This document shows, piece by piece, positions 20,392-28,910 of a stretch of DNA of 64,000 nucleotides. The first letter of the stretch is position 1. Each line of letters opens with the position of its first letter. Source of the DNA: Prolixibacteraceae bacterium (lineage in GTDB: Bacteria; Bacteroidota; Bacteroidia; Bacteroidales; Prolixibacteraceae); contig DMSQ01000019.1 of the NCBI GenBank assembly GCA_003457135.1, positions 42,377 through 106,376 on the forward strand. Reading direction: 5' to 3'. The position numbers and the translations under genes were made by a program. The notes below the pieces were generated by a model. It did not search any database, was not told the DNA's origin, and saw only the letters and a program-made list of their open reading frames with translations.

Positions 20392-23300
20392 TTAGAGTCC
20401 AAGATTAACGCCAATGGTAAATGTGCGGGTCACGGGGTAAACACTATTGTCGATGCCATTTATGCCGGTTGAGCCGCTTGAATTTATCTCAGGGTCAAAC
20501 CCTTTGTATTTAGTGAACGTGTAGAGGTTCTGGGCCGACACGTAGAATCTGGCAGAGGAGATATTCGCCCTATTCATCCACAACTTGGGAATAGTATAAC
20601 CCAAAGTAACGTTTTTAATCCTCAGATACGATCCATCTTCGATATAACGGTCGGAAGGCCTGGTATTTTTATTCGGATCATTAAATACGGCTCTTGGCAT
20701 GGTATTGCTGGTTCCGGAACCAGTCCACCGGCTCAGCGTTTCAGTAGTTTGGTTTTGTGCAACGGCCATCGCCTCGCTCCAGAAACGGTTGGCATTGCAT
20801 ATTTCATTTCCGGCAATTCCCTGAAGGAATATGCTCAAATCAAAACCCTGAAAGGAAAAGCTGTTGTTCAGGGAGAAAATAAAAGTCGGGTTTGGATTTC
20901 CCAGATAGGTACGGTCTTTATCATTGATTACCCCATCATTGTTCAAATCAACGAAACGGATATCCCCTGCTGATGTACGGCTGTTTGGGTCGTTCCCCGG
21001 AACCTGAACTGCATGACTGTCAACTTCCTCCTGCGACTGGAAAATACCGTCGGTTTTAAATCCGTAGAAGAAATTAATTGGCTGACCGGCCTGAATTAAA
21101 GCCAGGTTCTGGTTCAGCCCGATACTTCCGCTCGACATCGGAATGGTGTCATTTATGCTTATCACCTTATTCTGATTGAATGATACATTAAATGAGGTAT
21201 TCCAGGTTAGTTTTCCGGTCAGGTTTCTTGAATTGACCGTGACTTCAACGCCCTTATTTTCCATTTTGCCTGCATTGATTGAAGGAACATAGACATCAGA
21301 ATATCCGGTAGAAACAGGAACCGACATCGGAACCAACATTTTGTTGGTTTTTTTCAGGTAAGCATCCACCGTTACATCAACCCTTTGATTGAACATGGTG
21401 GCGTCGAATCCGATGTTTGCCTGCTCTTGTTCTTCCCATTGCACTGATGGGTTGGGCATTACCGTGGGTACCACTGCTGAAACCACATTATTGTTGAAGT
21501 TGTACTTGATTGTGTTGAGGTTTGAAGCAAATGAATAATTGCCAATCTCCTGATTTCCGGTAACACCATAGCCAGCACGGATTTTCATATCGTTGATGAA
21601 ACTGATATTTTTAAAGAAATCTTCTTCCGAGATGCGCCAGGCCAACGAAGCGGAAGGGAAAATGCCATATTTATTGCCTTCACCGAAACGTGATGAACCA
21701 TCGCGGCGAACCGTTGCTGTTACCAGATATTTGTCGGCAAATGCATAATTCAAACGTCCCATATACGAAAACAAAGCCCAACTTGAGGTACTTCCACCAA
21801 CCGTTGGCTGAAGTGTTCCGTTACTTAATTGCTGAGTATTGTCGCTGGCAAAATTCTGCACCGAACCGTTCATAAAGTTATACCGGTTTTCCTGTGCGCT
21901 GGTTCCGGCCATTGCACCAATACGATGTTTGCCGATTGTGCGGTCATACGAAAACGTATTGTCCCACACCCAGGTCAGATTCTTATTGTATTGCTGACCC
22001 AAATATGAATTCTCTTTTTTACTTGTATCCCATTGAAATTTGGGGCTCCATGTGCGTGAATCCCAAAAATTTGCCTGAACTCCAAAAGTCGATTTAAATT
22101 TCAGGCCTTTATAAATGTCCAATTCGCCAAAAACAGAACCCATCAGGTTATAACCCTTTGTTGCGTTCTCAACTGTTTTGGCCATTCCAATTGGGTTTGT
22201 AATATCGCCATCGTAAATTGACTGGGCTATCGGGCCCGAATAATTGCCATTGGCCCTGAAAACCGGTTGAGTAGGTAAGGCCAGCATGGCATTACGAATA
22301 CTGTAATCGCCGCTTGTTTTGATATCATTGTTCAATGTCAGGCTATTCCCCAATTTTAACCTGGAGGTCACCTTACTGTCAGTATTCAACTGAAAAGTAT
22401 AACGTTTGAAGCCTGTATTGATCACAATACCTTGCTGGTCGTAGTAATTCCCTGATATGTAATAATTGGTTTTTTCTCCGCTGCCGGAATAGGACATGGA
22501 GTAATTCTGCATTGGTGCGGTGCGAAAAAATTCTCCCATCCAGTTGGTTCCACTACCCAGGCTTTCCGGATTTGCATAAGCCGGGTTTTCCGTTACACCT
22601 GCATTGGATAGAATATCGTTGTGCAGGGCAGCAAATTGTGAGGCGTCAAGCACATCAATTAAGTTGGTGGCTTGTTGTACTCCGTAAGAATAGTTGAAAT
22701 TTACCTGAGACTGTCCGGCAGTGCCACGTTTGGTGGTTACAATTACAACTCCGTTGGCGCCTCGTGATCCGTAAATAGCTGTGGCTGACGCATCTTTTAA
22801 TACCTGAAGTGATTCCACATCGTCCATGTTCAGTTGGTTCAAGCCTCCCGAAACAGGTAATCCGTCAATAACAATTAGTGGATTACTGTTATTAATTGTT
22901 CCTGTACCACGAATTCTGAAAGTTGCATCACTACCTGGCGTCCCTGATGTAATAACCTGGACGCCAGCAGCGCGGCCCTGCAAGGCATCGCTAACACTCG
23001 GCACCGGCAGCGAATGTAAATCACTCGTTTTTATCACAGCTACCGAACCTGTCAAATCTTTCTTGCGCTGAGTTCCGTATCCTACCGCCACAACTTCTTC
23101 AATGCCAATGGTTTCCTCTTCCAGAACAATATTGAGGATTATTTTATTGCCGACGGCCACTTCCTGAGTCTTCATTCCCACAAACGAAAATTGCAGCATT
23201 GCCTTTTCCTGAATATTTGAAATCGAATATTTACCACTTCCATCGGTAATAGTGCCATTGGTTGTTCCTTTTACAATAACAGAAACTCCAGGCAACGAAC

Positions 23301-23739
23301 CACCTGTGGAGTCTGTGACTTTACCTGAAAGCGATTTTTGCTGCTGCATGTCAAAAGCAGAACTTTCTGATTTTTTTGACAATACGATTTGCCTTCCATC
23401 CACTTTGTAAGCCACATCGGTACCATTAAACAGGGCATTCAATACCTCTGTGATTTTGACATCTTTTAACTGCACATCAACGGTACGATCGACATCAATC
23501 AATGAACGGCTGTAGAGGAAATAGAATTCCGACTGGTCTTCAACCTGTTGCAATACAGTCTGAACTGACGTATTTTTCAGGTTGATCGACAAAGTAGTCG
23601 TTTGCGAATAGGATACTGCCGCCCAGGTTTGAAGGACAGCTACCAATGAAATCACGAATGTTAGTTTCATGTAGCGTAACATTTTTTTCACTCCCGGAGA
23701 ATTGCTCCATGGAATGATCAGTTTTAACTTTTTTTCCAT
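20392..23739 (-). CDS. SusC/RagA-family TonB-dependent transporter with N-terminal STN signalling domain
   Basis: This 1115-residue protein has a signal region followed by an STN domain (TTTLSINLKNTSVQTVLQQV to GRQIVLSKK, about 45-125). A carboxypeptidase-regulatory-like beta domain (SGKVTDSTGGSLPGVSVIVKG) and the TonB plug (AVGYGTQRKKDLTGSVAVI, LIVIDGLPVSGG) come next. The long beta-barrel ends in FTIGVNLGL. It imports oligosaccharides across the outer membrane using TonB energy. The STN domain is the part that contacts a FecR anti-sigma factor, matching the fecR and sigma genes immediately upstream. This supports trans-envelope induction of the PUL. Confidence 0.95.
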   Translation of the reverse strand: MEKKLKLIIPWSNSPGVKKMLRYMKLTFVISLVAVLQTWAAVSYSQTTTLSINLKNTSVQTVLQQVEDQSEFYFLYSRSLIDVDRTVDVQLKDVKITEVLNALFNGTDVAYKVDGRQIVLSKKSESSAFDMQQQKSLSGKVTDSTGGSLPGVSVIVKGTTNGTITDGSGKYSISNIQEKAMLQFSFVGMKTQEVAVGNKIILNIVLEEETIGIEEVVAVGYGTQRKKDLTGSVAVIKTSDLHSLPVPSVSDALQGRAAGVQVITSGTPGSDATFRIRGTGTINNSNPLIVIDGLPVSGGLNQLNMDDVESLQVLKDASATAIYGSRGANGVVIVTTKRGTAGQSQVNFNYSYGVQQATNLIDVLDASQFAALHNDILSNAGVTENPAYANPESLGSGTNWMGEFFRTAPMQNYSMSYSGSGEKTNYYISGNYYDQQGIVINTGFKRYTFQLNTDSKVTSRLKLGNSLTLNNDIKTSGDYSIRNAMLALPTQPVFRANGNYSGPIAQSIYDGDITNPIGMAKTVENATKGYNLMGSVFGELDIYKGLKFKSTFGVQANFWDSRTWSPKFQWDTSKKENSYLGQQYNKNLTWVWDNTFSYDRTIGKHRIGAMAGTSAQENRYNFMNGSVQNFASDNTQQLSNGTLQPTVGGSTSSWALFSYMGRLNYAFADKYLVTATVRRDGSSRFGEGNKYGIFPSASLAWRISEEDFFKNISFINDMKIRAGYGVTGNQEIGNYSFASNLNTIKYNFNNNVVSAVVPTVMPNPSVQWEEQEQANIGFDATMFNQRVDVTVDAYLKKTNKMLVPMSVPVSTGYSDVYVPSINAGKMENKGVEVTVNSRNLTGKLTWNTSFNVSFNQNKVISINDTIPMSSGSIGLNQNLALIQAGQPINFFYGFKTDGIFQSQEEVDSHAVQVPGNDPNSRTSAGDIRFVDLNNDGVINDKDRTYLGNPNPTFIFSLNNSFSFQGFDLSIFLQGIAGNEICNANRFWSEAMAVAQNQTTETLSRWTGSGTSNTMPRAVFNDPNKNTRPSDRYIEDGSYLRIKNVTLGYTIPKLWMNRANISSARFYVSAQNLYTFTKYKGFDPEINSSGSTGINGIDNSVYPVTRTFTIGVNLGL

Positions 23740-23773
23740 AAATTTAAAGCGTTAAGTATTAACATTGAATTTG

Positions 23774-23814
23774 GGCCGACAGCGAACCTGCGAAGTTCCT
23801 GCCGGCCTTTTTTT
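23774..23814 (+). terminator. hairpin with T-run between fecR-like and susC genes, oriented antisense
   Basis: Complementary arms GGCCG and CGGCC (outer) with GCGAACCTG / CAGGAAC-like inner pairing form a GC-rich hairpin. It is followed on the plus strand by seven T that run into the fecR-like stop codon. All genes here are on the minus strand, so as a terminator it would stop antisense transcription. On the minus strand it is only a hairpin, which could stabilise mRNA or separate susC from the regulator transcripts. Confidence 0.5.
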
Positions 23815-24838
23815 ATTTCTTCGTCATATAGATGGTGCGCTGTATTTCTGTTGGGTTAGTTACTTTTTTAAATTCAAATCTGACTGGCAAAGCCAAAGCA
23901 ATAAGTCTCAACGACTGATCCAGTTTCTCATCTTCAAAAGTAGCAGTCATCAAATAGTTATTGATTTCAGGATCAGTTAGAATGATTTCGACATTATACC
24001 ACCTTGCCAGCTTTTTGATGGCCGTACCCAGCTTTTCATCTCTAAAAATCAGTTTTCCATCAATCCAGGCGGCTGAATTTTGTGGATCAACCGTTTTCCG
24101 AACAACCTCTTCGTTCCGGGAATCGAACTGAACCTGTTCACTTGGTTTCATCTCCAATATCTGGTTGTTTCGCTGCAGACTTACCTTCCCTTCGAGCAGT
24201 GTAGCTTCAAAGTATTTGTCGGCTGAGTAGGCATTCAGGTTAAAGTGTGTACCGGTTACTACCGTGTTCATCATTGGGTTATTCACCACAAACGGATTCT
24301 CAGGATTCGATTTGACTTCAAAATAGGCTTCCCCATCTACAAAAACTTCACGCTGACTTCCTGTAAACTGTTCCGGATAACGAAAAGTGGTGCCATCGTT
24401 TAACCACACCCGGGTACCATCAGGTAAATCAATTTGAGTGCGGGTTCCGGGTTTGGTGTAAATTTCACGGAAAGTATTGGAGGCCAATTGATTTGAGTTA
24501 TTGCCCGGATTAAAATAGAAATAAACCGAAAGTAACAGCAGCGGGATAATCAGAATGGCGGCAACCCTTGAAAACGCCTGGTAGAATGATGGTGATGAAG
24601 CCTTCTGTTTAAGCTGATGTATGTGTTGATTGTTGATCTGGTGGTGTACCTGATCGAGCATCCGGTTAAAATCGGGTGATTGTCCTTTCAAGTGTATTTC
24701 TGAATTTGTCCATATTTCGCCCAGAATCTGGCGTAACTCAACATCGTTCTCCGGATTGATCAGCCAACTTCGAATTTGTTCCGATTCAGTTGGGGTAGTT
24801 TTTCCTTCGAGGTATCTTTCTATATCGTGATAGTTCAT
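23813..24838 (-). CDS. FecR-family anti-sigma factor of the PUL
   Basis: This 341-residue protein has a short cytoplasmic N-terminal domain (MNYHDIERYLEGKTTPTESE), one transmembrane helix at about 90-108 (AAILIIPLLLLSVYFYF) and a periplasmic FecR domain (TKPGTRTQIDLPDGTRVWL, then GEAYFEVKSNPENPFVV). A C-terminal DUF4974-like domain follows (LARWYNVEIILTDPEIN). It should hold the adjacent ECF sigma factor inactive until the STN domain of the SusC transporter signals glycan uptake. It lies 70 bp downstream of the sigma gene in the same orientation. Confidence 0.94.
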   Translation of the reverse strand: MNYHDIERYLEGKTTPTESEQIRSWLINPENDVELRQILGEIWTNSEIHLKGQSPDFNRMLDQVHHQINNQHIHQLKQKASSPSFYQAFSRVAAILIIPLLLLSVYFYFNPGNNSNQLASNTFREIYTKPGTRTQIDLPDGTRVWLNDGTTFRYPEQFTGSQREVFVDGEAYFEVKSNPENPFVVNNPMMNTVVTGTHFNLNAYSADKYFEATLLEGKVSLQRNNQILEMKPSEQVQFDSRNEEVVRKTVDPQNSAAWIDGKLIFRDEKLGTAIKKLARWYNVEIILTDPEINNYLMTATFEDEKLDQSLRLIALALPVRFEFKKVTNPTEIQRTIYMTKK

Positions 24839-24908
24839 AGCGAATTTGATTTGCTTTTACTATACTACGAAATCAAAGGTTATAAACCCCTATCCAGTGG
24901 AAAAATAT

Positions 24909-25493
24909 TTATTGGTGAAACATCAGAAAATAAAACAACAATCCAAGGATATCGTATTTGCCCAGTTTTTCCCGGAGATATTTCAATGCTGAAGTCATCT
25001 GGTTCTCAACGGTTTTTATCGAAATATTCAACCTTTCAGCAATTTCCCTATTCGAAAAGCCCTGTTCGCGGCTTAGTATAAAAATTTCTTTCCTTTTTTC
25101 GGGCATTTCCTGAATTAGCTGATTGGCAAGCCTTTCAATATTCCGAAATTCAACAGTCTGTTCTGTTTCGTTCGTTTGAAAGCCAGTTATCCTACCAAAT
25201 TCGCCAATCCTCATCTTTTCTGATTTTTCTTTCCGGAGCCATGAAATTGTTTCGTGATAAGCTACCGAAAACAGAAAGGATTTGAAAGAAAGATGTTCTT
25301 TGATTTGCTCCCGTTTTTCCCAAACTTTTAAGAAAACCAATTGGGTAACTTCTTCGGCAGCAAAAGAATCACGGGTAATACTTAGGGCAAATGCATAAAG
25401 ATTTTCAGAATATTTATGAAACAAGGCATCGAAGGCTGTAAAATCGTCTTTCTTCAAACATTCCACATAAGCCTTGTCTTCTTTTATCTGCAT
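24909..25493 (-). CDS. ECF-type RNA polymerase sigma factor of the PUL
   Basis: This 194-residue sigma-70 family protein has region 2 (DFTAFDALFHKYSENLYAFALSI) with promoter-melting segment FAAEEVTQLVFLKVWE. Region 4 has the helix-turn-helix REQGFSNREIAERLNISIKTVENQM. A hydrophobic tail (LGLLFYFLMF) closes it, as in many Bacteroidota ECF factors. It pairs with the FecR gene downstream and most likely drives the susC operon. No promoter with a strong TAnnTTTG box is visible before it. Confidence 0.94.
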   Translation of the reverse strand: MQIKEDKAYVECLKKDDFTAFDALFHKYSENLYAFALSITRDSFAAEEVTQLVFLKVWEKREQIKEHLSFKSFLFSVAYHETISWLRKEKSEKMRIGEFGRITGFQTNETEQTVEFRNIERLANQLIQEMPEKRKEIFILSREQGFSNREIAERLNISIKTVENQMTSALKYLREKLGKYDILGLLFYFLMFHQ

Positions 25494-25576
25494 GGTAACT
25501 TTAGAATTAGAGCAGGTAAAAGTATAAAATGATTCTGTTATTTGTTTTAATTAAAACCGGTTCAACTGAATTCGTT

Positions 25577-25613
25577 TCAAAAAAGAATCACGGCCAAACT
25601 GACCGTGATTCTT
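25577..25613 (-). terminator. rho-independent terminator
   Basis: Arms AAGAATCACGG (25583-25593) and CCGTGATTCTT (25603-25613) pair perfectly over 11 bp. On the minus strand the hairpin is followed by a T6 run. It ends the transcript of the small secreted protein at 25673-26149, separating it from the sigma gene. Confidence 0.88.
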
Positions 25614-25672
25614 CGATTATCCACCAAAAACTAACAGGGAATATCCTGTTAGCAGATTCAGATTTTTGCCAT

Positions 25673-26149
25673 TTAGCTTTCTTTAATCAGTGAAGGAAAA
25701 TAACAAGCAATCAAACCCAATAATTCTTCTTCAGTTTTTGGATTTTGTGTGATTACCCGTTGAGTGTAGAATTGGGAGTTGTCCATCATATTATTAATCA
25801 CATCTGAACTTACTGTCTGATATTCCTTGCTGATCCGTTTAACACCAAACACATGTTTCTTACAAACATATTCGACCTCAAAATTATCGGTGCGTACAAT
25901 AAAGTTCATACATTTTTTGGTCTTTTTGACACCGATTAGTACAGGCGAATCGCTGTTAGTGTAGTTCAATTCGTAGGTTTTTACGGCTTCTCCACCAAGC
26001 GTAATGGCATCAGGCGAAGTAGCAATCGTATATTGACCAAGTTCAGTCAATGAATTTCCGCTAAGAAGCGAGGTTCCTTTTTCTTTTGCTGCGGTAACCA
26101 AACAAACCAACAGCAAACCAAGCGACAGAGTTACAAGTTTTGTTTTCAT
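25673..26149 (-). CDS. small secreted protein of unknown function
   Basis: This 158-residue protein has a signal peptide (MKTKLVTLSLGLLLVCLVTAA). The mature chain of about 137 residues is mixed in character, with three cysteines (KKCMNF, EYVCKK, LIACYF). A short lysine-rich patch is at about 77-80. I recognise no domain. It has its own terminator and a 370-bp upstream gap, so it is probably monocistronic. The context (between a PUL and the BlaI/BlaR1 region) says nothing firm about its role. Confidence 0.75.
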   Translation of the reverse strand: MKTKLVTLSLGLLLVCLVTAAKEKGTSLLSGNSLTELGQYTIATSPDAITLGGEAVKTYELNYTNSDSPVLIGVKKTKKCMNFIVRTDNFEVEYVCKKHVFGVKRISKEYQTVSSDVINNMMDNSQFYTQRVITQNPKTEEELLGLIACYFPSLIKES

Positions 26150-26527
26150 GATTTTCGTTTTTCGTTATTGTTTTTATAAGCTGAAGTAAATTTATTTCAA
26201 ATACTAAAGCGCGTGAGTGAAATTCAACCAACAGATCAATTTTACAAGGGAATGTGATTATTCGGATAACCAACGCCATTCACTGCGAAGCTTTGAAAAA
26301 TAGAATTAATCTGATCACCTACTTATAGAAAAGTCCGGATTAATCAGTTTAAAGCTGTTATTCCGGACTTTTAAGTTATCTGAATGAATCAGATCAAAAT
26401 TATAGGCGGTACAACTGAATGTAACCGCCCATAAAAGCAATGCAATCTATTTTCTGAACATGGCTAAATAATTGAAAGATGGCGAAAGACGCCTAAATAA
26501 TTGATGTCTTCCGGGTGAAATATTTGC
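26150..26527. other. intergenic region with two hairpins, no gene
   Basis: Hairpin 26329-26372 has arms AAAAGTCCGGA and TCCGGACTTTT with a 22-nt loop and could be a bidirectional terminator for the gene ending at 26528. A second at 26405-26429 has arms GGCGGT and ACCGCC. The rest is AT-rich without recognisable coding. Confidence 0.6.
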
Positions 26528-26995
26528 CTATTGCAAACGAAAATTAATAGGAAGTGTGAATTGAACAGCCACATCTTTTCCCTTTTCTTTACCGGGAATC
26601 CATTTTGGCATACTATTTACCACGCGCAAAGCTTCTGCATCAAGTAAAGGGTCAACTCCTCTCTCAATCCTGGCTTTTAAGATCGAACCATCTATGCCAA
26701 CAACAAAACCCACAAAGACTTTACCCTGCGTACCCTTTTTCAAAGATTCTTTAGGATATTGAATTGTATTCACTAAGAAATTAACTAATTCAGTTTGTCC
26801 TCCGGGAAATTCAGGCATTTGTTCAACTTTATCGTAAACTTTCCCCTGATTTTTTTCTGATTTTGTTGTACTGGTTTTGGATTCTGTAGATACATTTGGT
26901 CCAAAAGCAGACATTGCCAATAAACCAACTGCCATTAGTAACCCAATAAGGATTTTACCCATGGCTATTTTTTGGGAATTTAATTTTGAGTTCAT
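26528..26995 (-). CDS. stand-alone TonB C-terminal-domain protein (partial tandem duplicate of the BlaR1-TonB gene)
   Basis: This 155-residue protein starts MNSKLNSQKIAMGKILIG, with one membrane segment (ILIGLLMAVGLLAMSAFG) and a C-terminal TonB domain (IQYPKESLKKGTQGKVFVGF to FTLPINFRLQ). The TonB part is closely similar to the C-terminus of the gene directly upstream. ATG at 26995 aligns with an internal Met of that gene (IQMISKIKSGKIA). The DNA just upstream still encodes a remnant of its peptidase half, stopped at 27001. It may transfer TonB-type energy or sit as a periplasmic adaptor; there is no proof that it is functional. Confidence 0.85.
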   Translation of the reverse strand: MNSKLNSQKIAMGKILIGLLMAVGLLAMSAFGPNVSTESKTSTTKSEKNQGKVYDKVEQMPEFPGGQTELVNFLVNTIQYPKESLKKGTQGKVFVGFVVGIDGSILKARIERGVDPLLDAEALRVVNSMPKWIPGKEKGKDVAVQFTLPINFRLQ

Positions 26996-27000
26996 TTTAA

Positions 27001-27072
27001 TTAAGATTTTGATAATGAATAATTGAAGTTGTTGGCCCATTCAGATTTAGAGCCAACATACTGATTTAATAA
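27001..27072 (-). pseudogene. remnant of BlaR1 peptidase-domain coding sequence
   Basis: The minus-strand frame reads NQYVGSKSEWANNFNYSL and then a stop. It matches NQYVGEQVVLANNFNYSL of the intact BlaR1-like gene next door. The remnant begins immediately after the stop codon of that gene, marking the junction of a tandem partial duplication. A frame change separates it from the downstream TonB-domain gene. Confidence 0.85.
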
Positions 27073-27075
27073 ACT

Positions 27076-28446
27076 TTACTGCAAACGAAAATTGATTGGA
27101 AGGGTAAGCTGTACAGCAACTTCTTTTCCGCCTTGTTTGCCCGGTGTCCATTTTGGCATACTATTCACAACACGAAAAGCTTCAGCATCAAGTGCCGGAT
27201 CAGTTCCTCTGACAATTTTAACATTGGTAACAGAACCGTCTTTGGCGATCACAAATGTGACATAAACTTTCCCCTGAATTCCCTTTTCCTTAGCCTGTTG
27301 TGGATACGTAACTGATTTCAAGAGATACTCCGGCAAAGCCTTTTCTCCTCCGGGAAATACTGGCATTTGCTCTACAACCGTATAAATATTCCCGTCCTGA
27401 TTTGATTCTGCAAGTGGCGGTGTTGGAGCCCCCACTCCTTCATTACTTATTAATCTTTTCAGATTCTCAATAACGGCAGAATCTCCGGTGATTTGTAACG
27501 GATGACCTTGAAATTCAATGGTGGCAGTCTTTCCTGCAGGAGCTTTTTCAGTTTTAGTAGATTGTTTTTGCTCACAGGCAAAAACGGCAACCAAACTGGC
27601 AGCCAATACAAATCCGATGAGAACTTTAATATTGGCAATTTTTCCGGATTTTATTTTTGAAATCATTTGGATACGGGTTTTAACTAACGAATAATTGAAG
27701 TTATTGGCAAGTACAACTTGCTCGCCAACATACTGGTTGATTAGGATCTGCTTGTACCACGAAGGCGCAGTTCCATGTGAGATCACAGCATGATCAGCCA
27801 GAAATTCGTGATTTTCTCGCAAGGCTCTTCGAAATATCCAGAAGAAAGGATTAAACCATTGAAAGACAGCAATAATTTCCAGAGCCAATACATCAAATGT
27901 ATGGCCTTGCCGGATATGTTGCCGTTCGTGCTCGAGCATTTTTTCCCAGCCTTTGGTATTTTTCAGGTTTGTACTTACGAAAATGTAATTCAGAAAAGAA
28001 AATGGGCTAATCTCCCTTTCCAGAAAAACCAGGCTGATTTTTTCTTCCTGAACCACCCGGTTTTGCGCAATTAACCGGATGATCTGATATATCTGGAAGA
28101 ATAGCTTCAAAGCTAAAAACACGACTCCTGATAAATAGACATAGCCCAACAAACTGTAATTCATCACAAATTGCTCGGCTCCATGCGACAAAGTGGCGCT
28201 ATAAATAGTTACGGAACTAAGCAAATTGACGTAGGGAGTAACTGTCACTTCCTGAAGCATTGTTGCCTGTGGCGCATAAAACGGGATGTGCAACAGTGGC
28301 AGGATGGTCGAGAAACTTATTGAAACCAGCAGAAACCACCGGTTTACATTGAAATAGGTTTCTCTCCGTAAAAACAGGAAATAAACCAACGCAAAAAGGC
28401 TCAGGCTTATTCCAGACTCCAGCAGATAATTTACAAAGCTAGTCAT
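27076..28446 (-). CDS. BlaR1/M56-family membrane metallopeptidase fused to a TonB domain
   Basis: This 456-residue protein has four N-terminal membrane helices enclosing an M56 peptidase domain with zinc motif HERQH (LEHERQHIRQGHTFDVLALE). A further membrane helix follows at about 275-292 (KVLIGFVLAASLVAVFAC), then a periplasmic linker and a TonB C-terminal domain (VTYPQQAKEKGIQGKVYVTF to LTLPINFRLQ). The classical penicillin-sensing domain is absent, so the TonB-like domain may be the sensor or output part. It overlaps the BlaI gene by 8 bp, the normal repressor/protease pairing in which signal-activated BlaR1 leads to cleavage of BlaI. The regulon is unknown. Confidence 0.92.
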   Translation of the reverse strand: MTSFVNYLLESGISLSLFALVYFLFLRRETYFNVNRWFLLVSISFSTILPLLHIPFYAPQATMLQEVTVTPYVNLLSSVTIYSATLSHGAEQFVMNYSLLGYVYLSGVVFLALKLFFQIYQIIRLIAQNRVVQEEKISLVFLEREISPFSFLNYIFVSTNLKNTKGWEKMLEHERQHIRQGHTFDVLALEIIAVFQWFNPFFWIFRRALRENHEFLADHAVISHGTAPSWYKQILINQYVGEQVVLANNFNYSLVKTRIQMISKIKSGKIANIKVLIGFVLAASLVAVFACEQKQSTKTEKAPAGKTATIEFQGHPLQITGDSAVIENLKRLISNEGVGAPTPPLAESNQDGNIYTVVEQMPVFPGGEKALPEYLLKSVTYPQQAKEKGIQGKVYVTFVIAKDGSVTNVKIVRGTDPALDAEAFRVVNSMPKWTPGKQGGKEVAVQLTLPINFRLQ

Positions 28447-28825
28447 TGGATGTTGGGTTTTCAGGTTTCAAATCTTTTCCTGCTTCCTTGATTATTTCTT
28501 CAAGTTCTGAGAGGCTCATTTTGTCTTCTTTGGCAAAAAACGAAACCATTTCCTGAAATGAGTTACTAAAATAACCACTGAGGAAATTTTTGAAATACGA
28601 TTTCGTGTAATCCGTTTTGCTTACAACTGGAAAATACTGATGTGTTTTTCCATACGCGAAATGGTCAACAAATCCTTTCTTTTCCAAAATCCGGATAATC
28701 GTAGAAACCGTGTTGTACGCAGGTTTTGGATCGGGAAGCTTGTCAACAATTTCCTTGACAAACGCTTTTTCCAGAATCCACAATTCCTGCATAATCTGCT
28801 CTTCAGCTTTAGTTAATTCTTTCAT
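28439..28825 (-). CDS. BlaI/MecI/CopY-family repressor
   Basis: This 128-residue protein has the family winged helix (KAEEQIMQELWILEKAFVKEIV, then YNTVSTIIRILEKKGFVDH) and a C-terminal dimerisation helix region containing the usual cleavage-prone linker. It should bind the double palindrome at 28860-28897, just upstream, and repress itself and the BlaR1-TonB gene. The pair is translationally coupled by an 8-bp overlap. No beta-lactamase is in the window, so its target is likely something other than resistance. Confidence 0.93.
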   Translation of the reverse strand: MKELTKAEEQIMQELWILEKAFVKEIVDKLPDPKPAYNTVSTIIRILEKKGFVDHFAYGKTHQYFPVVSKTDYTKSYFKNFLSGYFSNSFQEMVSFFAKEDKMSLSELEEIIKEAGKDLKPENPTSND

Positions 28826-28851
28826 TTGACCAGTTGATTGGATATCCGGAA

Positions 28852-28897
28852 CAAATATATAACTAACAATTTAGTTTTCCAACTAAATTGTTAGTTA
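28852..28897 (-). promoter_or_regulatory. BlaI operator overlapping a Bacteroidota promoter
   Basis: A perfect 17-bp inverted repeat TAACTAACAATTTAGTT / AACTAAATTGTTAGTTA (28860-28876 and 28881-28897) has a 4-nt centre. Each arm is itself a dyad of form AACTAA-N4-TTAGTT, giving two adjacent operator sites. On the minus strand a promoter is embedded: TTG (28882-28880), 20 nt, then TATATTTG (28859-28852), matching the TTTG/TAnnTTTG consensus of Bacteroidota. The BlaI ATG lies 27 nt beyond the -7 box. Confidence 0.88.
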
Positions 28898-28910
28898 TTT
28901 TTAAAATATT

